Part shown: positions 44,243 through 52,966 of the stretch, piece after piece
How the letters are laid out: each line of letters starts with the position of its first letter
How positions within the stretch are numbered: the first letter of the stretch is position 1
Assembly: GCF_000372745.1 (NCBI RefSeq)
Contig: NZ_KB889686.1
Coordinates: 195 to 64,194 of the forward strand
Reading direction: 5' to 3'
DNA length: 64,000 nucleotides
From: Embleya scabrispora DSM 41855
GTDB taxonomy: Bacteria > Actinomycetota > Actinomycetes > Streptomycetales > Streptomycetaceae
Notes under the pieces: generated by a model
The model's input: the letters and a program-made list of their open reading frames with translations, nothing else
Database searches by the model: none
Told to the model about the DNA's origin: nothing
Translations under genes and position numbers: made by a program

Positions 44243-45058
44243 TCACCCGTCCCGCGTGCCGTACACCCACCGCACCTGGTACACCCCGTTCGCGACCCGA
44301 TCGGACCGGGCTCTCAGGAGCTGCGCGATACAGGTCGGCCATACGGTCGTCCGAGACCAGATCACGCCCGCGAGCAGGCCCGGATCGACCGCGTCCAGTC
44401 GGGACAGGTCCACCCCCGACGCGTCGACCACCTCGGCCCGGACGTCGTCCTCCAGGCAGGTCGCGAGCCGGACCGCCGCAGCGGTCGCCGCGAACGCGTC
44501 CGTGCCGGGGATCGCGCCCCGCGGCGCCGACCCGTCGGGCGCGGCCGTCTCGCGCAGGAGGGCTTGGGCCGTGTCCAGCGCACGCGCGCTGTCCGCGAGC
44601 GCCGTCGCCAGCGCCGCGGCGAGCGCGGTCGGCCGCAGGGATGCCGAATGCGGCAGGTTGCTCAGGCGGTTGCCCAGGTGGCGGGCCTGACCGGCGGCCA
44701 GCGACAGCGCGATCAACGCCTCTCCCCGCCGGTGCCACGCCCCGCCCGAGAGCAGCGAGTCGAGCACGCGGAACGAACGTCGCACCGCTTCCCCGTGCCC
44801 GAGCACCCCGGTGTGGATCTCCCGGGTCCGGGCGCGCAGTTCGATCGCGGCCTCGACCGGCCCCCGGCCGACCGGCGCGCACGGTTCCGGGCCCACCGGG
44901 TCCCCACGTTCGAAGGTGTACAGCACCCGGCTCATCGCGTCCGCGAGCCGAGCCCATGCCCGGCTCTCGACCGGCGGATCGGCGACATCATCCGCGGCCG
45001 ACAACGTACGCGCGTCGCACTCGGTGAACGTGCGTCGATTCCGGTCGGAAATGTTCAT
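44243..45058 (-). CDS. hypothetical helical protein
   Basis: 271 residues from ATG 45058 following GGAGG. It is almost entirely alpha-helical by inspection, with conserved-looking Arg, Glu and Asp in long helices (VEAAIELRARTREIHTGVLG, then WHRRGEALIALSLAAGQAR and DSARALDTAQALL). It has no signal peptide, membrane segment or known motif. It does not resemble any family I recognise. It is a single-gene unit. Confidence 0.65.
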   Translation of the reverse strand: MNISDRNRRTFTECDARTLSAADDVADPPVESRAWARLADAMSRVLYTFERGDPVGPEPCAPVGRGPVEAAIELRARTREIHTGVLGHGEAVRRSFRVLDSLLSGGAWHRRGEALIALSLAAGQARHLGNRLSNLPHSASLRPTALAAALATALADSARALDTAQALLRETAAPDGSAPRGAIPGTDAFAATAAAVRLATCLEDDVRAEVVDASGVDLSRLDAVDPGLLAGVIWSRTTVWPTCIAQLLRARSDRVANGVYQVRWVYGTRDG

Positions 45059-45454
45059 CGAGCCGCCTCCGCTGTCACATGTCGCGAACCGCACGTCGAA
45101 CCGCGCGTCGAACCAGAGGACCGAACAGAAGGCGCCGCGCACAATTCGAACACGAATCGAACACATTCGGAAAGGCCCAGCACGAAAAACGGCCGGTGGA
45201 ACCGCTTATGCGTGGCCCGCAGGCGCAGGATGATCGACCCGGATCGGGCGGGATCGCGAGGATGAGAAAGGCGCTTTATAAACAAAGCCACACGCCTATC
45301 CTCGTGGTTCACGATATCAGCCGTGAAGCCCTTTTCTCCATGAATGTGACACCCACAGTCACCTCACGAATCCCTCGCGTGACCCTTCCCGCCGGGCGCA
45401 CGCACGGCGCATGTCCGGGGCGCGTCCGGCGCGCACACCGAAGGGCTCATGCGC

Positions 45455-45492
45455 CGACGGGCCGAGGGCGCGAACCGGCACCGGGCCCGTCG
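45455..45492. terminator. stem-loop downstream of MpaB-EF gene
   Basis: A 9-bp stem (CGACGGGCC with GGCCCGTCG) separated by 20 bases lies just past the stop codon of the minus-strand fusion gene. It may end its transcript. Confidence 0.4.
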
Positions 45493-45504
45493 ACGCACGC
45501 CCGC

Positions 45505-46917
45505 TCAGGCCCGGCCGAGCACGTATTCGAGCGTGTCCGAGCGAGCCCGGCCCAGTACGCTCTCGCGCAGTGCCTCGGCGAACTCCTCGACGGTGACCAC
45601 CCCGTCGCCGTCCGCGTCCATCGCGTGCAGCCAACCGATCCGGTGCGGGGCCATGTCGTCCGCACCGAGCAGACGCGCGTAGTCATCCTGATCGATCCGG
45701 CCGTCCCCGTCCCGGTCCACCGCGGCGGCCACCCGGACCATCAGCGCGGCCATCGCGGCCCCCGGCGCGGCCTCGGCGAGCACCCGGTACTCGTCGGCGT
45801 CGACCACGCCGTCCCCGTTCGCATCCGCCGTCGCGCGCAACTCGTCCCACCACGCGTGAAAGGCCGCGTACATGACCTCCTCGTCCACTGCGGCCAGATC
45901 CAGTCGATCGCTGAACACCCGGGCGAGAGCGGCCAGGTCGGGCCAGGACAGCACCCCGTCGCCGGTCTGGTCCAGGATCCGCACGAACAGGTCGGCGAGT
46001 TGTGCGGCCGGGTCGGCCGAGCGATCGCGCGGACCGAACCGACGCAGCCCGCGCCCGGCCTCCCGCCTGGCCGCGATGTAGGTCGCCGCGAGCGGCATGT
46101 ACACCCACTTCGTGGGCAGCAGATCACTTGCCACCGCGACGGTTCGACACGCGAGCGACACCGCGGTTCGGGCGCCGAACGGCACCCGGACGCGCTCGCC
46201 CAGCCGCTCCCGATAGATCGGCGGCAGGGTCGTCGCGACGGCGGTGCGGATCGCGCCGCCCAGCACCGCGCACCCGGCCGACCACACCGCCTCGGGGACG
46301 AAGGACAACTGCGCCGGCGCGGGCAACCGCCCGAGCGCGTCCAGCAGTTGCTCGACCCCGCGCCCGGCCGTCAGCTTCTCGCGCACGGTCTCGTCGAACC
46401 AGACCCGGTATTCCGCCACCGTGTCCGGCATCGCGCTCGCCGGCACCCCCAATTGCCGTCCCACCAGCAGCCATTCCGCGTACAGCTCGGCCTGCCGCTC
46501 GTCGTCGAGCGGATCGCCCCCGAGTTCGCACATCAGCACCATCGCGTCGAACACGGTCAGGTGCACCCATGCCTGCGCCTCCGGGTCGAGCGCCGAGTAC
46601 GCGCGTCCGTCCGGATCCACGCCGTTGATGTGCCCGTGCAGCCGGCGCAGCCGATCCGCCTCGCGCTCGCGGTCCGCCTGGTCCTGGTAGAGCAGCCGCT
46701 GCAGGCTGAGCAGAGTCTGCTCGACCCGGCGCCACGGATGCCGCCGGTAGGTGGAGAACTCCACCACACCGGCACCGACCACCGGATGCGCGGTCTCCAG
46801 CACGATCGCCCGACCGATGGTGGTCAGCAGGCGCCATTGGCCCAGGTAGCGCCAGCTGAGGGAGCCGGCGCCGGGGAAACGTTCGGGGTGGTCCGGCATT
46901 CGGGGTGTGTCCGACAT
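45505..46917 (-). CDS. MpaB/DUF2236-like oxygenase fused to four EF-hands
   Basis: 470 residues from ATG 46917. Residues 20-290 match the DUF2236 / MpaB-like oxygenase fold: the haem-region ETAHPVVGAGV (His44), LLYQDQADREREADRLRRLH, and AWVHLTVFDAMV (His119). From residue 316 there are four EF-hand loops: DQTGDGVLSWPD (316-327), DANGDGVVDADE (365-376), DRDGDGRIDQDD (401-412) and DADGDGVVTVEE (434-445). All have the Asp at position 1; position 12 is Asp or Glu. MpaB-like proteins oxidise rubber or lipid substrates with haem. The C-terminal half looks like a calerythrin/CabC-type calcium module. No signal peptide is seen. Confidence 0.82.
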   Translation of the reverse strand: MSDTPRMPDHPERFPGAGSLSWRYLGQWRLLTTIGRAIVLETAHPVVGAGVVEFSTYRRHPWRRVEQTLLSLQRLLYQDQADREREADRLRRLHGHINGVDPDGRAYSALDPEAQAWVHLTVFDAMVLMCELGGDPLDDERQAELYAEWLLVGRQLGVPASAMPDTVAEYRVWFDETVREKLTAGRGVEQLLDALGRLPAPAQLSFVPEAVWSAGCAVLGGAIRTAVATTLPPIYRERLGERVRVPFGARTAVSLACRTVAVASDLLPTKWVYMPLAATYIAARREAGRGLRRFGPRDRSADPAAQLADLFVRILDQTGDGVLSWPDLAALARVFSDRLDLAAVDEEVMYAAFHAWWDELRATADANGDGVVDADEYRVLAEAAPGAAMAALMVRVAAAVDRDGDGRIDQDDYARLLGADDMAPHRIGWLHAMDADGDGVVTVEEFAEALRESVLGRARSDTLEYVLGRA

Positions 46918-47132
46918 ATGCGGCCTCTCTCGCGCCGATCGGCATGTAGTCAAGACGATACAATTCGTCACCATGTGTCGTGGTCGATCCGCAAAACCGC
47001 CGAACTCGGGTCGCGGGCCGGCTCCACCGACCAGTTTCGGAAGCGGTCACGATCCACCTCACCGAGACTGGAAGGGCCGACCCGGCCAACGCTGCCGGTG
47101 CCGGTCGGGCCACCGCCGAGGAGGGCAGCCGG

Positions 47133-47735
47133 ATGGCAACCGTGATGGCCGAGAAGACGATGTCGCTGGACGGGTTCATCGCCGACCCGTCGGGCGGCGT
47201 GGCGGAGCTGTTCGACTGGTACTCGAACGGGAATGTGGAGACGCCCGCACCGGGCGGGGGGATGACGTTCCGCACCTCGGAGGCCAGCGCCCGGCACCTG
47301 CGCGAACTGGTGGTCAACACGGCGGCGGTCGTGACCGGACGCCGCCTGTTCGACCTCACCGACGGATGGGGCGGCAGCCATCCGATCGGCGTGCCGGTGT
47401 TCGTGGTCACCCACCACGTACCCGAGGACTGGGTCGCCGCGCATCCGCACGCGCCGTTCACGTTCGTCACCACCGGTGTGGAGCACGCCGTCGCGCAAGC
47501 CCGGGCGGTGGCGGGCGACCTGTCGGTGGGGGTGGGCGGCGCGGACATCGTGCGCCAGTGCCTGAACGCGGGCCTGGTCGACGAGATCGTGGTCAATCTG
47601 GTGCCGGTGTTGTTGGGCTCGGGCATCCGCTTCTTCGACCATCTCGCCGACACCCCGATCGAGTTGGCGGCGACCCGGGTGATCGAGGGCCGGCGGGTCA
47701 CGCACCTGTACTTCCGGGTGGTCCGCCAGGGCTGA
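47133..47735 (+). CDS. dihydrofolate reductase-like (RibD C-terminal) protein
   Basis: 200 residues from ATG 47133 after GAGGAGGG. Typical segments of RibD_C family reductases are EKTMSLDGFIAD, VTGRRLFDLTDGW (NADPH site), VFVVTHHVP, and GGADIVRQCLNAGLVDEIVV then NLVPVLLGSG. Members reduce pterin- or deazaflavin-like or unknown small substrates with NADPH. Such stand-alone copies are common in actinomycetes and mostly uncharacterised. It is divergent from the MpaB-EF gene, with about 215 bases between start codons. Confidence 0.87.
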   Translation: MATVMAEKTMSLDGFIADPSGGVAELFDWYSNGNVETPAPGGGMTFRTSEASARHLRELVVNTAAVVTGRRLFDLTDGWGGSHPIGVPVFVVTHHVPEDWVAAHPHAPFTFVTTGVEHAVAQARAVAGDLSVGVGGADIVRQCLNAGLVDEIVVNLVPVLLGSGIRFFDHLADTPIELAATRVIEGRRVTHLYFRVVRQG

Positions 47736-47768
47736 GGTCCCACCGCGCATCCGAAACCGGGGCGTGTC

Positions 47769-49187
47769 TCACCCCTCGCTCAGCACCGCCGCCAACTCCT
47801 CGACGGTGCCCGTCCACGCGTGCGCCGGCGGCGCCGCGAAGCCCACCAGGACGCCCTGTTCCGCGGCCGGCCCGTGCCACAGCTCGCCCAGTCCCCGCAG
47901 CGCGATCCCGCGCTCCGCGCTCCGCGCCAGCACCCGCTCCTCGACCGGCCCGCCCGCGGGGAAGGTCATCAGCACGTGCAACCCGGCCGGCACGCCCCAC
48001 AACCGCAACGTCCCCGCCCGTTGTTCCGTCTCGAACCGGCGCACCAGATACGCCCGCCGCCGGCGATAGCTCATCCGCGAGGCGCGTACGTGCCGGTCGT
48101 AGTCGTGCCGGGCGAGCAGGTCGGCGAGAACGAGTTGGCCCAGCCCCTGGGTGTGCCAGTCGGCCCGGAACTTGGCCCGCACCACCGGTTCGACCAGATG
48201 TCCGGGCAGCGCCATCCAGGCCAACCGCAGGCCGGGTCCGAGCGTCTTGGACACCGATCCGCAGTAGGCGACGTGCTCCGGCGCCATGCCCTGGAGCGCG
48301 CCGATCGGCTGCCGGTCGTAGCGGAACTCGCCGTCGTAGTCGTCCTCCACGATCAACCCGCCGCTCGCGCGCGCCCACGTGCACACCTCGTGTCGCCGCG
48401 CGGGGCGCAGCGGCACGCCCGTCGGGTACTGATGCGCCGGGGTGAGCACCACCGCCCCCATCGCCGGATCGGCGGGCCGCCTCAGCCGCGCACCGCCGGC
48501 GTCCACCGGCAGCGGCAGCACCGCCGGCCCGGCGCGGCGGATCACCTCGCGGTAGACGTTGTGCCCGGGGTCCTCCATGCCCACCGCCCGTACCCCGGCC
48601 TCGGCGAGTACCCGCGCGAGCAGGCCGACCGACTGGTAGAAGCCCGATGTGATCACGATGCGATCGGGCGTGGTCAGCACACCGCGGGTGCGCCCGAGGT
48701 GTTCGGCCAGCGCGGTGCGCAGTTCGAGCCGGCCCTGTGGATCGCCCACGCCGTGGACGTCGGCCGGCGCCGCGGTGGTCAGCACCCGGCGGGTGGACCG
48801 CAACCAGGCCGAGGTCGGGAAGGCGGACACGTCCGGCATCCCGGGCCGCAGATCGAATCGCGGCACCGCCCGCAACGATCCACCGCCCGCCGTGTCCCGG
48901 GCGGCCGGCTCGGGCAGATCCGCCACTCGGGTCGCGGCCCCCTGACGCGCGATCAGGTACCCCTCGGCCACCAGCTGGTCGTACGCGGCGGTCACCGTCC
49001 CGCGCGCGAAGCCCAGCTCGGCGGCCAGCCCGCGGGTGGACGGCAGCGGCGCGCCCGGCGCCAGCCGCCCGGCCCGTACCGCCGCCCGCAGTGCGCGCTC
49101 CAGGCCGACGCGGCGACCCTCGGCGGTGTCCACCTCGACGTGCAGGTCGATCGCCTCGACCGGGAAACTGGACCAGTCCTCGAACAC
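47769..49187 (-). CDS. PdxR/MocR-type regulator (GntR HTH plus aminotransferase domain)
   Basis: 472 residues from a GTG at 49187. The N-terminal GntR winged helix (LPSTRGLAAELGFARGTVTA) is followed by a class I aminotransferase-like domain. Its PLP-lysine segment is AYCGSVSKTLGPGLRLAWM, and IVEDDYDGEFRYD and QYPTGVPL are present. PdxR/MocR proteins sense PLP or an amino acid adduct and usually control vitamin B6 or amino-acid-linked genes. It faces the metallophosphoesterase gene. The frame is open further upstream, but the upstream translation is antisense to the phosphoesterase. Confidence 0.88.
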   Translation of the reverse strand: MFEDWSSFPVEAIDLHVEVDTAEGRRVGLERALRAAVRAGRLAPGAPLPSTRGLAAELGFARGTVTAAYDQLVAEGYLIARQGAATRVADLPEPAARDTAGGGSLRAVPRFDLRPGMPDVSAFPTSAWLRSTRRVLTTAAPADVHGVGDPQGRLELRTALAEHLGRTRGVLTTPDRIVITSGFYQSVGLLARVLAEAGVRAVGMEDPGHNVYREVIRRAGPAVLPLPVDAGGARLRRPADPAMGAVVLTPAHQYPTGVPLRPARRHEVCTWARASGGLIVEDDYDGEFRYDRQPIGALQGMAPEHVAYCGSVSKTLGPGLRLAWMALPGHLVEPVVRAKFRADWHTQGLGQLVLADLLARHDYDRHVRASRMSYRRRRAYLVRRFETEQRAGTLRLWGVPAGLHVLMTFPAGGPVEERVLARSAERGIALRGLGELWHGPAAEQGVLVGFAAPPAHAWTGTVEELAAVLSEG

Positions 49188-49235
49188 TTCACTGGATCTT
49201 AACGATGGTCCGGTGGCCCGCGTAGCGTCGCCTTC
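49188..49235 (-). promoter_or_regulatory. probable leaderless promoter of PdxR/MocR gene
   Basis: TAAGAT (plus-strand 49196-49201 reversed) lies nine bases before the GTG at 49187, so transcription would start at or next to the start codon. No ribosome site precedes the GTG, consistent with leaderless translation. A good -35 box is not obvious. Confidence 0.45.
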
Positions 49236-49289
49236 ATCGCGGTCGACTACACCGGAACCACCGCATCCGCCTCCCCCAAGGACCCCCGC

Positions 49290-50045
49290 ATGATCGTGTT
49301 CGCACACCTGAGTGACACCCACATCGACGGCGGCCCGCACGCGGCCGAGCGCACCCGGGCAGCCATGGCCCACCTGAACGCGCTCCCCCACGACCTGGAC
49401 GCGGTGCTGGTCACCGGCGACATCGTGGACAACGGCCTGCCCGCCGAATACGAGGAGGCACGGGCGCTGCTCGCGTCCCGGCACCCGGTGCTGATCCTGC
49501 CCGGCAACCACGACGTGCGCGGGCCCTTTCGCGCGGGACTGTTCGACGAGCCCGAAGGCGACGAGCCGATCAACCGGGTGCACCACACGGTCGGCGGCGC
49601 GGTGTTCGCGCTGTGCGACTCGTCCATCCCGGGCCGCGCGGACGGCCTGCTGGCCGACGAGACGCTGTCCTGGTTGACCGGCGTCCTGGATGACACCCCC
49701 ACCACCACACCGGTGTTCGTGGCCTTCCACCACCCGCCGGTGGAGCTGGGCAGCCCGGAGATCGACCGGATCCGCCAGTTCGGCGCCGAGCGGCTGGCCG
49801 ACGTGATCGCCCACCGATCCAACGTGGCGGGCCTGCTGTGCGGGCACGCGCACACCGCGGCGGCCACCACGTTCGCCGGCAAGCCGCTGATCGTGGCGCC
49901 CGGCGTGGTGTCCACGATCAACCTGCCGTGGGAACGGGCGGACGACGACGCCCCGTTCGTCGATCCGAAGCTGCCGCCCGCACTGGCGTTCCACCGGCTC
50001 GACGACGAGGGTCGGCTGACCACACACTTCCGCACCGTGGTCTGA
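49290..50045 (+). CDS. calcineurin-like metallophosphoesterase (class III PDE type)
   Basis: A 251-residue enzyme with the complete two-metal phosphoesterase set in order: LSDTHID, GDIVDN, PGNHDVRG, FHHPP and CGHAHTA. It aligns best with CpdA/Rv0805-like enzymes that cleave cyclic nucleotides or small phosphodiesters. No signal peptide is present, so it is cytosolic. The substrate cannot be set from sequence alone. It is followed after 50 bases by a phosphatase pseudogene on the same strand. Confidence 0.9.
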   Translation: MIVFAHLSDTHIDGGPHAAERTRAAMAHLNALPHDLDAVLVTGDIVDNGLPAEYEEARALLASRHPVLILPGNHDVRGPFRAGLFDEPEGDEPINRVHHTVGGAVFALCDSSIPGRADGLLADETLSWLTGVLDDTPTTTPVFVAFHHPPVELGSPEIDRIRQFGAERLADVIAHRSNVAGLLCGHAHTAAATTFAGKPLIVAPGVVSTINLPWERADDDAPFVDPKLPPALAFHRLDDEGRLTTHFRTVV

Positions 50046-50095
50046 TCGCCCGATGGCGTGCCGCGGCAACGCCAACGGAGCGAAGAGGGCTGCCG

Positions 50096-50316
50096 ATGTT
50101 CGGACGACGTCGGCAGCACACGGGGGGCACGGCCTCGGCGGGTTTCGTGGCGGGGCCGGTGCGGGTGCGCGCGGCGGCGGGCACCGCGGTGGGCAACAGG
50201 TATCGGGCCGATTGCTCGCCACGACCTCGGAGGCGGGCGGACAGGACAACGCGACCGCGATCGTGTTGTGCGTGGATCGCCGCGGGGATCAGCCGGCCGA
50301 CGGCTGGACGGCCTGA
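50096..50316 (+). pseudogene. PP2C phosphatase with internal deletion
   Basis: The start (MFGRRRQHTGGTASAGFVAG, then AAAGTAVGNRYRAD) and the end (LLATTSEAGGQDNATAIVLC, with the GGQDNATA metal motif of PP2C) are next to each other, but in different frames. The roughly 200-residue catalytic core between them is missing. An internal deletion that also shifted the frame is the simplest explanation. The 3' tail overlaps the convergent hydrolase gene by 28 bases. Confidence 0.72.
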
Positions 50317-51131
50317 GCACCGGGCACCGCCCGCGCACTCACCGCGGCGTCGGCCGGCACGGGCTCGTGCGGTCGTCGCTCCGCCAGGTGGGCGAGCAGC
50401 AGCGCAGCCACTTCACGTGGTTGCTCGACCGAGGGCAGGTGGCCTGCCCAGGGCAGTTCGAGGTGCCGCGCGTTCGGCAGCGCCCCGGACGTCTCGGCGG
50501 CCATCGCGCGAAAGTCCGCGAGGTCGTGCGCGCCGGAGACGACCAGGCACGGCGCGGTGATCGCGGACAGGTCGACGTCGACGTCGGCCGCCCCCGGGGC
50601 CGGTGTCGCGTCGGCGGCGAGCCGCTGGTCGAACACGTCGCGCTGCATCACGCCCACCTGATAGCGGGTCAGCGCGTCCGCCGCGGGGCCCAGCCGGGTG
50701 TCCAGCACGAACTCCACCGCCGCGGCCGCGTCACCGGCCGCCAGCAGCGCCCGCTCGCGCGCCTCGATCGCACGCAGCGCCGGGGACGGGATGTGGCCCG
50801 GGCGGCCGGCGCACAACAGCGCGAGCGAGTCGACCCGATCCGGATGGCGGGCGGCGACCTCCAGGGCCACCGTGCCGCCGTGGCACGCGCCGACCAGGGC
50901 CGCGCGCCCGATGCCCAGCGCGTCGAGCAGGCCGAGCACGTCGTCCGCGTCGCGCCGCGGGTCGGTCGCGGGCGGCGTGCGGCCGAAGCCGGACAGGTCC
51001 GGCCGCACGACCCGGTATCCGGCGTCGATCAGCACGGACCACTGGGGATCCCACATCCGCCGGTCGCAGACCGCCGAGTGCAGCAACACCACGACCGGCC
51101 CGGCGCCGTCCCTGTCATGCGCAAGCGTCAT
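50289..51131 (-). CDS. alpha/beta hydrolase
   Basis: 280 residues from ATG 51131 (MTLAHDRDGAGP). VVLLHSAVCDRRMWDPQ is the oxyanion region. The nucleophile elbow in GACHGG carries Cys in the position that is normally Ser (G-x-S-x-G becomes G-A-C-H-G). SGAHDLADFR is the acid loop and AGHLPSVEQP the histidine loop. With a Cys nucleophile it could be a dienelactone-hydrolase-like or a slowly acting hydrolase. The substrate is unknown. Confidence 0.85.
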   Translation of the reverse strand: MTLAHDRDGAGPVVVLLHSAVCDRRMWDPQWSVLIDAGYRVVRPDLSGFGRTPPATDPRRDADDVLGLLDALGIGRAALVGACHGGTVALEVAARHPDRVDSLALLCAGRPGHIPSPALRAIEARERALLAAGDAAAAVEFVLDTRLGPAADALTRYQVGVMQRDVFDQRLAADATPAPGAADVDVDLSAITAPCLVVSGAHDLADFRAMAAETSGALPNARHLELPWAGHLPSVEQPREVAALLLAHLAERRPHEPVPADAAVSARAVPGAQAVQPSAG

Positions 51132-51281
51132 GCGGCCGACTGTAGTGGGCCGCCCGAACCGGACAACCGGTTCTCGGCCGGCGCGCGGGTGGCTTCCACC
51201 TCCTTGTTTCCAGGCTTCGCGGTGCTTCGTGCGAGGATTTCCGAACGTGCGGTAGCCCCCACCGAGCGAAGGACGAGCGCG

Positions 51282-51902
51282 ATGCGCGACGACAAGATCA
51301 GCGAATACCTGGACCGCCTCGCCGACCGGGTACCGGCGCCCGGGGGCGGTGCGGCCGCCGCACTGCACGCGGCACAGGCGGCCGCGCTGCTGGGGATGGT
51401 CGCGCGGTACACCACCGGCGACAAGTACGCCGAGCATGCCTCCTCGATCGCCCAGGTGGTCGCGCTCACCGACGAACTGCGGGGCGTGGCACTGCGGTTG
51501 GCCGAGGAGGACGCGGCGGCGTTCACCGCGGTGTCCGAGGCGTACAAACTGCCCCGGGACACCGACGAGGCCAAGGCCGTGCGCTCGGCCACGATCGCCG
51601 CCGCGCTGGTCGGCGCGGCCAAGCCGCCCGCCGAGGTGGTCGTGCTGGCCGCCGCGTGCGTCGAACTGGCCGAAAAGTTGTTGCCGATCGGCAATCCCAA
51701 CGTGATCACCGACGTGGCCGCCGCGGCCGAGGCGGCGCGGGCGGCGGCGACCACGGCGCGGGTGAACATCGAGATCAACCTCGGCGGGATCCGGGACGAG
51801 CAGGCCCGCACCGAGTTCACCGCGCAGGCCGCGCGGGTGGACGGCATCGCCGTGCGCGCGGATCAGGTCACCGCGGCCGTGCGCAAGGAGATCGCCCGAT
51901 GA
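51282..51902 (+). CDS. cyclodeaminase/cyclohydrolase-family protein (FchA-like)
   Basis: 206 residues of the formiminotransferase-cyclodeaminase C-terminal fold. YLDRLADRVPAPGGGAAAAL and MVARYTTGDK at the N-terminus, and GNPNVITDVAAAAEAA then NIEINLGGIRDE towards the end, match methenyl-THF cyclohydrolase FchA and cyclodeaminase. It should open the ring of methenyltetrahydrofolate or deaminate a formimino derivative. Its stop codon overlaps the ATG of the next gene (ATGA), so it is translationally coupled to the FolD-like enzyme. Confidence 0.87.
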   Translation: MRDDKISEYLDRLADRVPAPGGGAAAALHAAQAAALLGMVARYTTGDKYAEHASSIAQVVALTDELRGVALRLAEEDAAAFTAVSEAYKLPRDTDEAKAVRSATIAAALVGAAKPPAEVVVLAAACVELAEKLLPIGNPNVITDVAAAAEAARAAATTARVNIEINLGGIRDEQARTEFTAQAARVDGIAVRADQVTAAVRKEIAR

Positions 51903-52744
51903 CCGCGACGGTGCTCTCCGGCAAGGACCTTGCCGCCGCGATCCGCGCCGAGACCACGACCCGGGCGGCGCTGCTCGCCGAGGCCGGCTCCCCGGTCACC
52001 CTCGCGGTCGTGGTGGCCACGGCCGACGAGTCCAGTGCGTGGTACGTGCGTTCGATCGCCGGGGCCGCCGCGAAGGTCGGCATCACCTGCGATGTGGTCG
52101 ACCTGGGTGCGGACGCGAACGCGGAGGCGATCCGGGGCACGCTCGAGGCGCTCGGCGCGGACGACGGTGTGCACGGGATCATCCTGCAGACCCCGCTGCC
52201 GGACGGAGCGGCCCTGGAGGACCTGGCCGGCGCGATCGCCTTCGGCAAGGACGTGGACGGCGCCAATCCGCTCTCGCTCGGCCGACTGGCCGCCGGGCTG
52301 CCCGCGTTCGCACCGGCCACGGCCGAGGCGGTGGTGGCGATCCTGGATCACCACGGCATCGAACTCGCCGGCCGGCACGTCGCGGTGGTCGGCCGCTCGA
52401 CGGTGGTCGGCAAGCCCGCCGCGCACCTGCTCCTGGACCGCAACGCGACGGTCACCATCTGCCACTCGCGGACCAAGGACCTGGCCGGGCTGACCTCGAC
52501 GGCCGACGTGGTGGTCGCCGCGGTCGGCCGACCCGGCTTGATCACCGCCGAACACGTCGCGCCCGGCGCGGTCGTGGTCGACGTGGGCACCAACCCCACC
52601 GCCGACGGCGGCTTGGTCGGCGATGTGGACGCGGCGTCCGTGGCACCGGTGGCCGGCGCGCTCACCCCCGTGCCGGGCGGCGTGGGGCCGGTGACCACGG
52701 CGCTGCTGCTGAGCCACACGGTGCGCGCGGCGGCATCGCCCTGA
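51899..52744 (+). CDS. folD: FolD-like methylene-THF dehydrogenase lacking the cyclohydrolase lysine
   Basis: 281 residues. PFKDVDGANPLSLGRL-type NADP/folate segments are present (GKDVDGANP, VVGRSTVVGKPAAHLLL, PVPGGVGPVTTALLL). In canonical FolD a YVxxK motif (human Lys56) catalyses the cyclohydrolase step. Here the segment is AWYVRSIAGAAAKVGI: Tyr49 is kept but Ile53 replaces the lysine. Gln97 and Asp118 of the active site remain. The protein is therefore predicted to keep the dehydrogenase and lose the cyclohydrolase. It overlaps the FchA-like gene by four bases. Confidence 0.85.
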   Translation: MTATVLSGKDLAAAIRAETTTRAALLAEAGSPVTLAVVVATADESSAWYVRSIAGAAAKVGITCDVVDLGADANAEAIRGTLEALGADDGVHGIILQTPLPDGAALEDLAGAIAFGKDVDGANPLSLGRLAAGLPAFAPATAEAVVAILDHHGIELAGRHVAVVGRSTVVGKPAAHLLLDRNATVTICHSRTKDLAGLTSTADVVVAAVGRPGLITAEHVAPGAVVVDVGTNPTADGGLVGDVDAASVAPVAGALTPVPGGVGPVTTALLLSHTVRAAASP

Positions 52745-52752
52745 GCCTGTGC

Positions 52753-52779
52753 CCCGGGCGTCGAAGCGGTGCGCCCGGG
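52753..52779 (+). terminator. stem-loop after folD
   Basis: CCCGGGCG and CGCCCGGG (8 bp) flank an 11-base loop just past the folD stop. It probably terminates the fchA-folD transcript. Confidence 0.5.
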
Positions 52780-52966
52780 CCCGGTCTGCGGCCGGATGTA
52801 CTCAAGCGCCGGTCGGGTGTGCTCAAGCGCGGGCCGGGCCGATCGACGCTCGGCGGCGAGTTCGGCGTGCACAGGCAGCCGGTTCGAGAATCGACGACGG
52901 GGTGCGGTCGAGCGGCACGGCGGCTGCGGTTGCGAGTGCGGTGGCGCCGGATCGGCCGGCGCGTAG

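Noticed and set aside
49188-50249. The MocR frame extended into the phosphoesterase gene
   Set aside because: The extension is antisense to a complete metallophosphoesterase; the leaderless GTG at 49187 is a better start.
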